This document shows positions 5,413 through 6,517 of a DNA stretch of 6,517 nt, piece after piece (the stretch's first letter is position 1; each line of letters opens with the position of its first letter). Both the position numbers and the translations under genes were made by a program. A model generated the notes under the pieces. It worked only from the letters and a program-made list of their open reading frames with translations. It had not been told where the DNA came from and searched no databases. This stretch comes from an uncultured Spongiibacteraceae bacterium (lineage in GTDB: Bacteria; Pseudomonadota; Gammaproteobacteria; Pseudomonadales; CAMLJR01). The stretch covers positions 1-6,517 of the forward strand of contig CAMLJR010000155.1 in assembly GCA_946480345.1 (NCBI GenBank), given 5' to 3'.

Positions 5413-6517
5413 TGGAAGCATTGTCCCTGCGCGCGATTGCGGCGGAACTGAGCGTCACGCTGTGGAGCGACGACCGCGCGATCAGCGGCGTCACTACCGA
5501 CAGCCGCCATGTCCGCGATGGCGATGTCTATGTCGCACTGCGCGGCGAGCGGTTCGACGGGCACGATTTCGTCGCCGAGGTGCCGGCTAAGGGTGCGGTC
5601 GCGGCTATCGTGCAGAACGTCACCAGCAGCAGCATTCCGCAGTTGCAGGTCGGCGATACGCGGGCGGCGCTCGGGCTGATCGCGCGGATGAATCGCCGCA
5701 AATTCACCGGGCCGGTCATCGGCGTCACCGGCAGCGCCGGTAAGACCACGTGCAAAGAAATGCTGGCGGCGATTTTTGCGCAGAACGGCGATACGCTCGC
5801 GACGCAGGGCAATTTAAATAATGAAATCGGCGTGCCGCTGACTTTGCTGCGGCTCGCACCGAATCATCGTTACGCCGTCATCGAAATGGGTGCGGCGCGG
5901 CGGGGCGATATCGAATACCTGTGCCGATTCGCCGAGCCCGATATCGCGATCGTCACCAGCGCGTTACCGGCGCATCTCGAAGGATTCGGCAGCGTCGATA
6001 CGATTGCGGCGACCAAAGGCGAAATTTTCGCAGGGCTGCGCGAACACGGGACCGCAATCATCAACGTCGACAGCGAATACGAAGCGCTTTGGCGCGGCCT
6101 CGCCGGTTCGCATCGCGTCATTACTTTTGGCGTGGATCGCAACGCGATGGTCAGCGCGAGCGGCATCATGCGCGACGCAGCCGGCGTGCGCTTCACGCTG
6201 CATACTCCGAACGGCGATATCGCGATCGCGATGCCATTACTCGGCGCGCACAACGTTCGCAACGCCTTGGCGGCAGCAGCGGCGAGCATCGCAGCGGGCC
6301 TTACGCTTGACCAGATTCGCGCCGGACTTGCCGCTGTCCATGCAATGCCGGGCCGCTTATATCCCTGCCTCGGCACACACGGCGAAAGCGTGATCGACGA
6401 TAGCTACAACGCCAATCCCGGCGCGGTTAAGGCGGCAATCGATGTGCTCGCGGAATACAGCGGTGTGCGCCGTTTGATTCTCGGCAACATGGCCGAGCTC
6501 GGTCCGACCAGCGAGCA
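5409..6517 (+). CDS. murF: UDP-MurNAc-tripeptide:D-alanyl-D-alanine ligase MurF (partial)
   Basis: MurF is the last cytoplasmic Mur ligase. It adds the D-Ala-D-Ala dipeptide to give UDP-MurNAc-pentapeptide, using ATP. The frame is open from 5409 to the window edge, giving 369 complete codons of an expected 450 or so, so the end of the C-terminal domain is missing. Visible motifs are TTDSRHVRDGDVYVALRGERFDGH at 29-52 in the N-terminal domain, P-loop GVTGSAGKTT at 105-114, NLNNEIGVPLTLL at 135-147, IEMGAARRGDI at 158-168, AHLEGFGS at 188-195, KGEIF at 203-207, LLGAHNVRNALAA at 277-289 and DDSYNANPGAVKAAI at 330-344. This order and the NLNNEIGVPLT block separate MurF from MurE and other Mur ligases. 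The start ATGATG overlaps the murE stop by four bases, and GAGGGGG stands five bases upstream. ATG at 5412 is an equal alternative. The next gene expected is mraY, outside the window. Confidence 0.97.
   Translation, partial: MMEALSLRAIAAELSVTLWSDDRAISGVTTDSRHVRDGDVYVALRGERFDGHDFVAEVPAKGAVAAIVQNVTSSSIPQLQVGDTRAALGLIARMNRRKFTGPVIGVTGSAGKTTCKEMLAAIFAQNGDTLATQGNLNNEIGVPLTLLRLAPNHRYAVIEMGAARRGDIEYLCRFAEPDIAIVTSALPAHLEGFGSVDTIAATKGEIFAGLREHGTAIINVDSEYEALWRGLAGSHRVITFGVDRNAMVSASGIMRDAAGVRFTLHTPNGDIAIAMPLLGAHNVRNALAAAAASIAAGLTLDQIRAGLAAVHAMPGRLYPCLGTHGESVIDDSYNANPGAVKAAIDVLAEYSGVRRLILGNMAELGPTSE

Noticed and set aside
1..6517. Mobile elements, CRISPR arrays, tRNA genes, defence genes or biosynthetic genes
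   Set aside because: No transposase motifs, spaced repeat arrays, tRNA arms or foreign-looking gene blocks were seen. Every gene is a core dcw gene in standard order.

Overview
This window is the start of a division and cell wall (dcw) gene cluster from a Gram-negative bacterium, almost certainly a gammaproteobacterium outside the Enterobacterales. The evidence is the gene order mraZ-rsmH-ftsL-ftsI-murE-murF, the FtsL and FtsI sequence style, a MurE with the meso-diaminopimelate signature DNPR, and the 3' end of an A-type RNase P RNA just upstream. An rnpB gene next to mraZ is, from memory, a Pseudomonas/Xanthomonas-like arrangement. Codon use is GC-rich throughout and similar from gene to gene. 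I cannot name a genus.

Layout: bases 1-59 are the 3' end of rnpB, followed by a T-run. Bases 64-239 are non-coding and AT-richer. At 240-269 there is a strong sigma-70-type promoter (perfect TTGACA, then TATAGT), followed at 281-304 by three GTGG repeats on an exact 10-bp period, the expected pattern of a MraZ operator. A leader with two mutually exclusive small hairpins leads to mraZ (GTG start). Then come rsmH (GTG start, 7-base gap), ftsL (42-base gap, the clearest ribosome binding site) and ftsI, murE and murF, each joined to its predecessor by a 4-base ATGA overlap. murF runs off the right edge.

How the genes work together: MraZ probably represses its own operon through the repeats. RsmH methylates 16S rRNA in the decoding centre. 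FtsL is a bitopic division protein of the FtsQLB complex, which helps activate septal peptidoglycan synthesis, and FtsI (PBP3) is the septal transpeptidase. MurE and MurF add meso-diaminopimelate and D-Ala-D-Ala to the cytoplasmic UDP-MurNAc peptide, building the precursor whose stem peptides FtsI eventually cross-links.

I found no previously undescribed system. The window is a core housekeeping locus. The points worth a second look are small: a Gln in place of the Asn of the FtsI SxN motif, a 21-bp tandem repeat at the end of ftsI, the shortened GTGG form of the MraZ repeats, and the alternative hairpins over the mraZ ribosome binding site.
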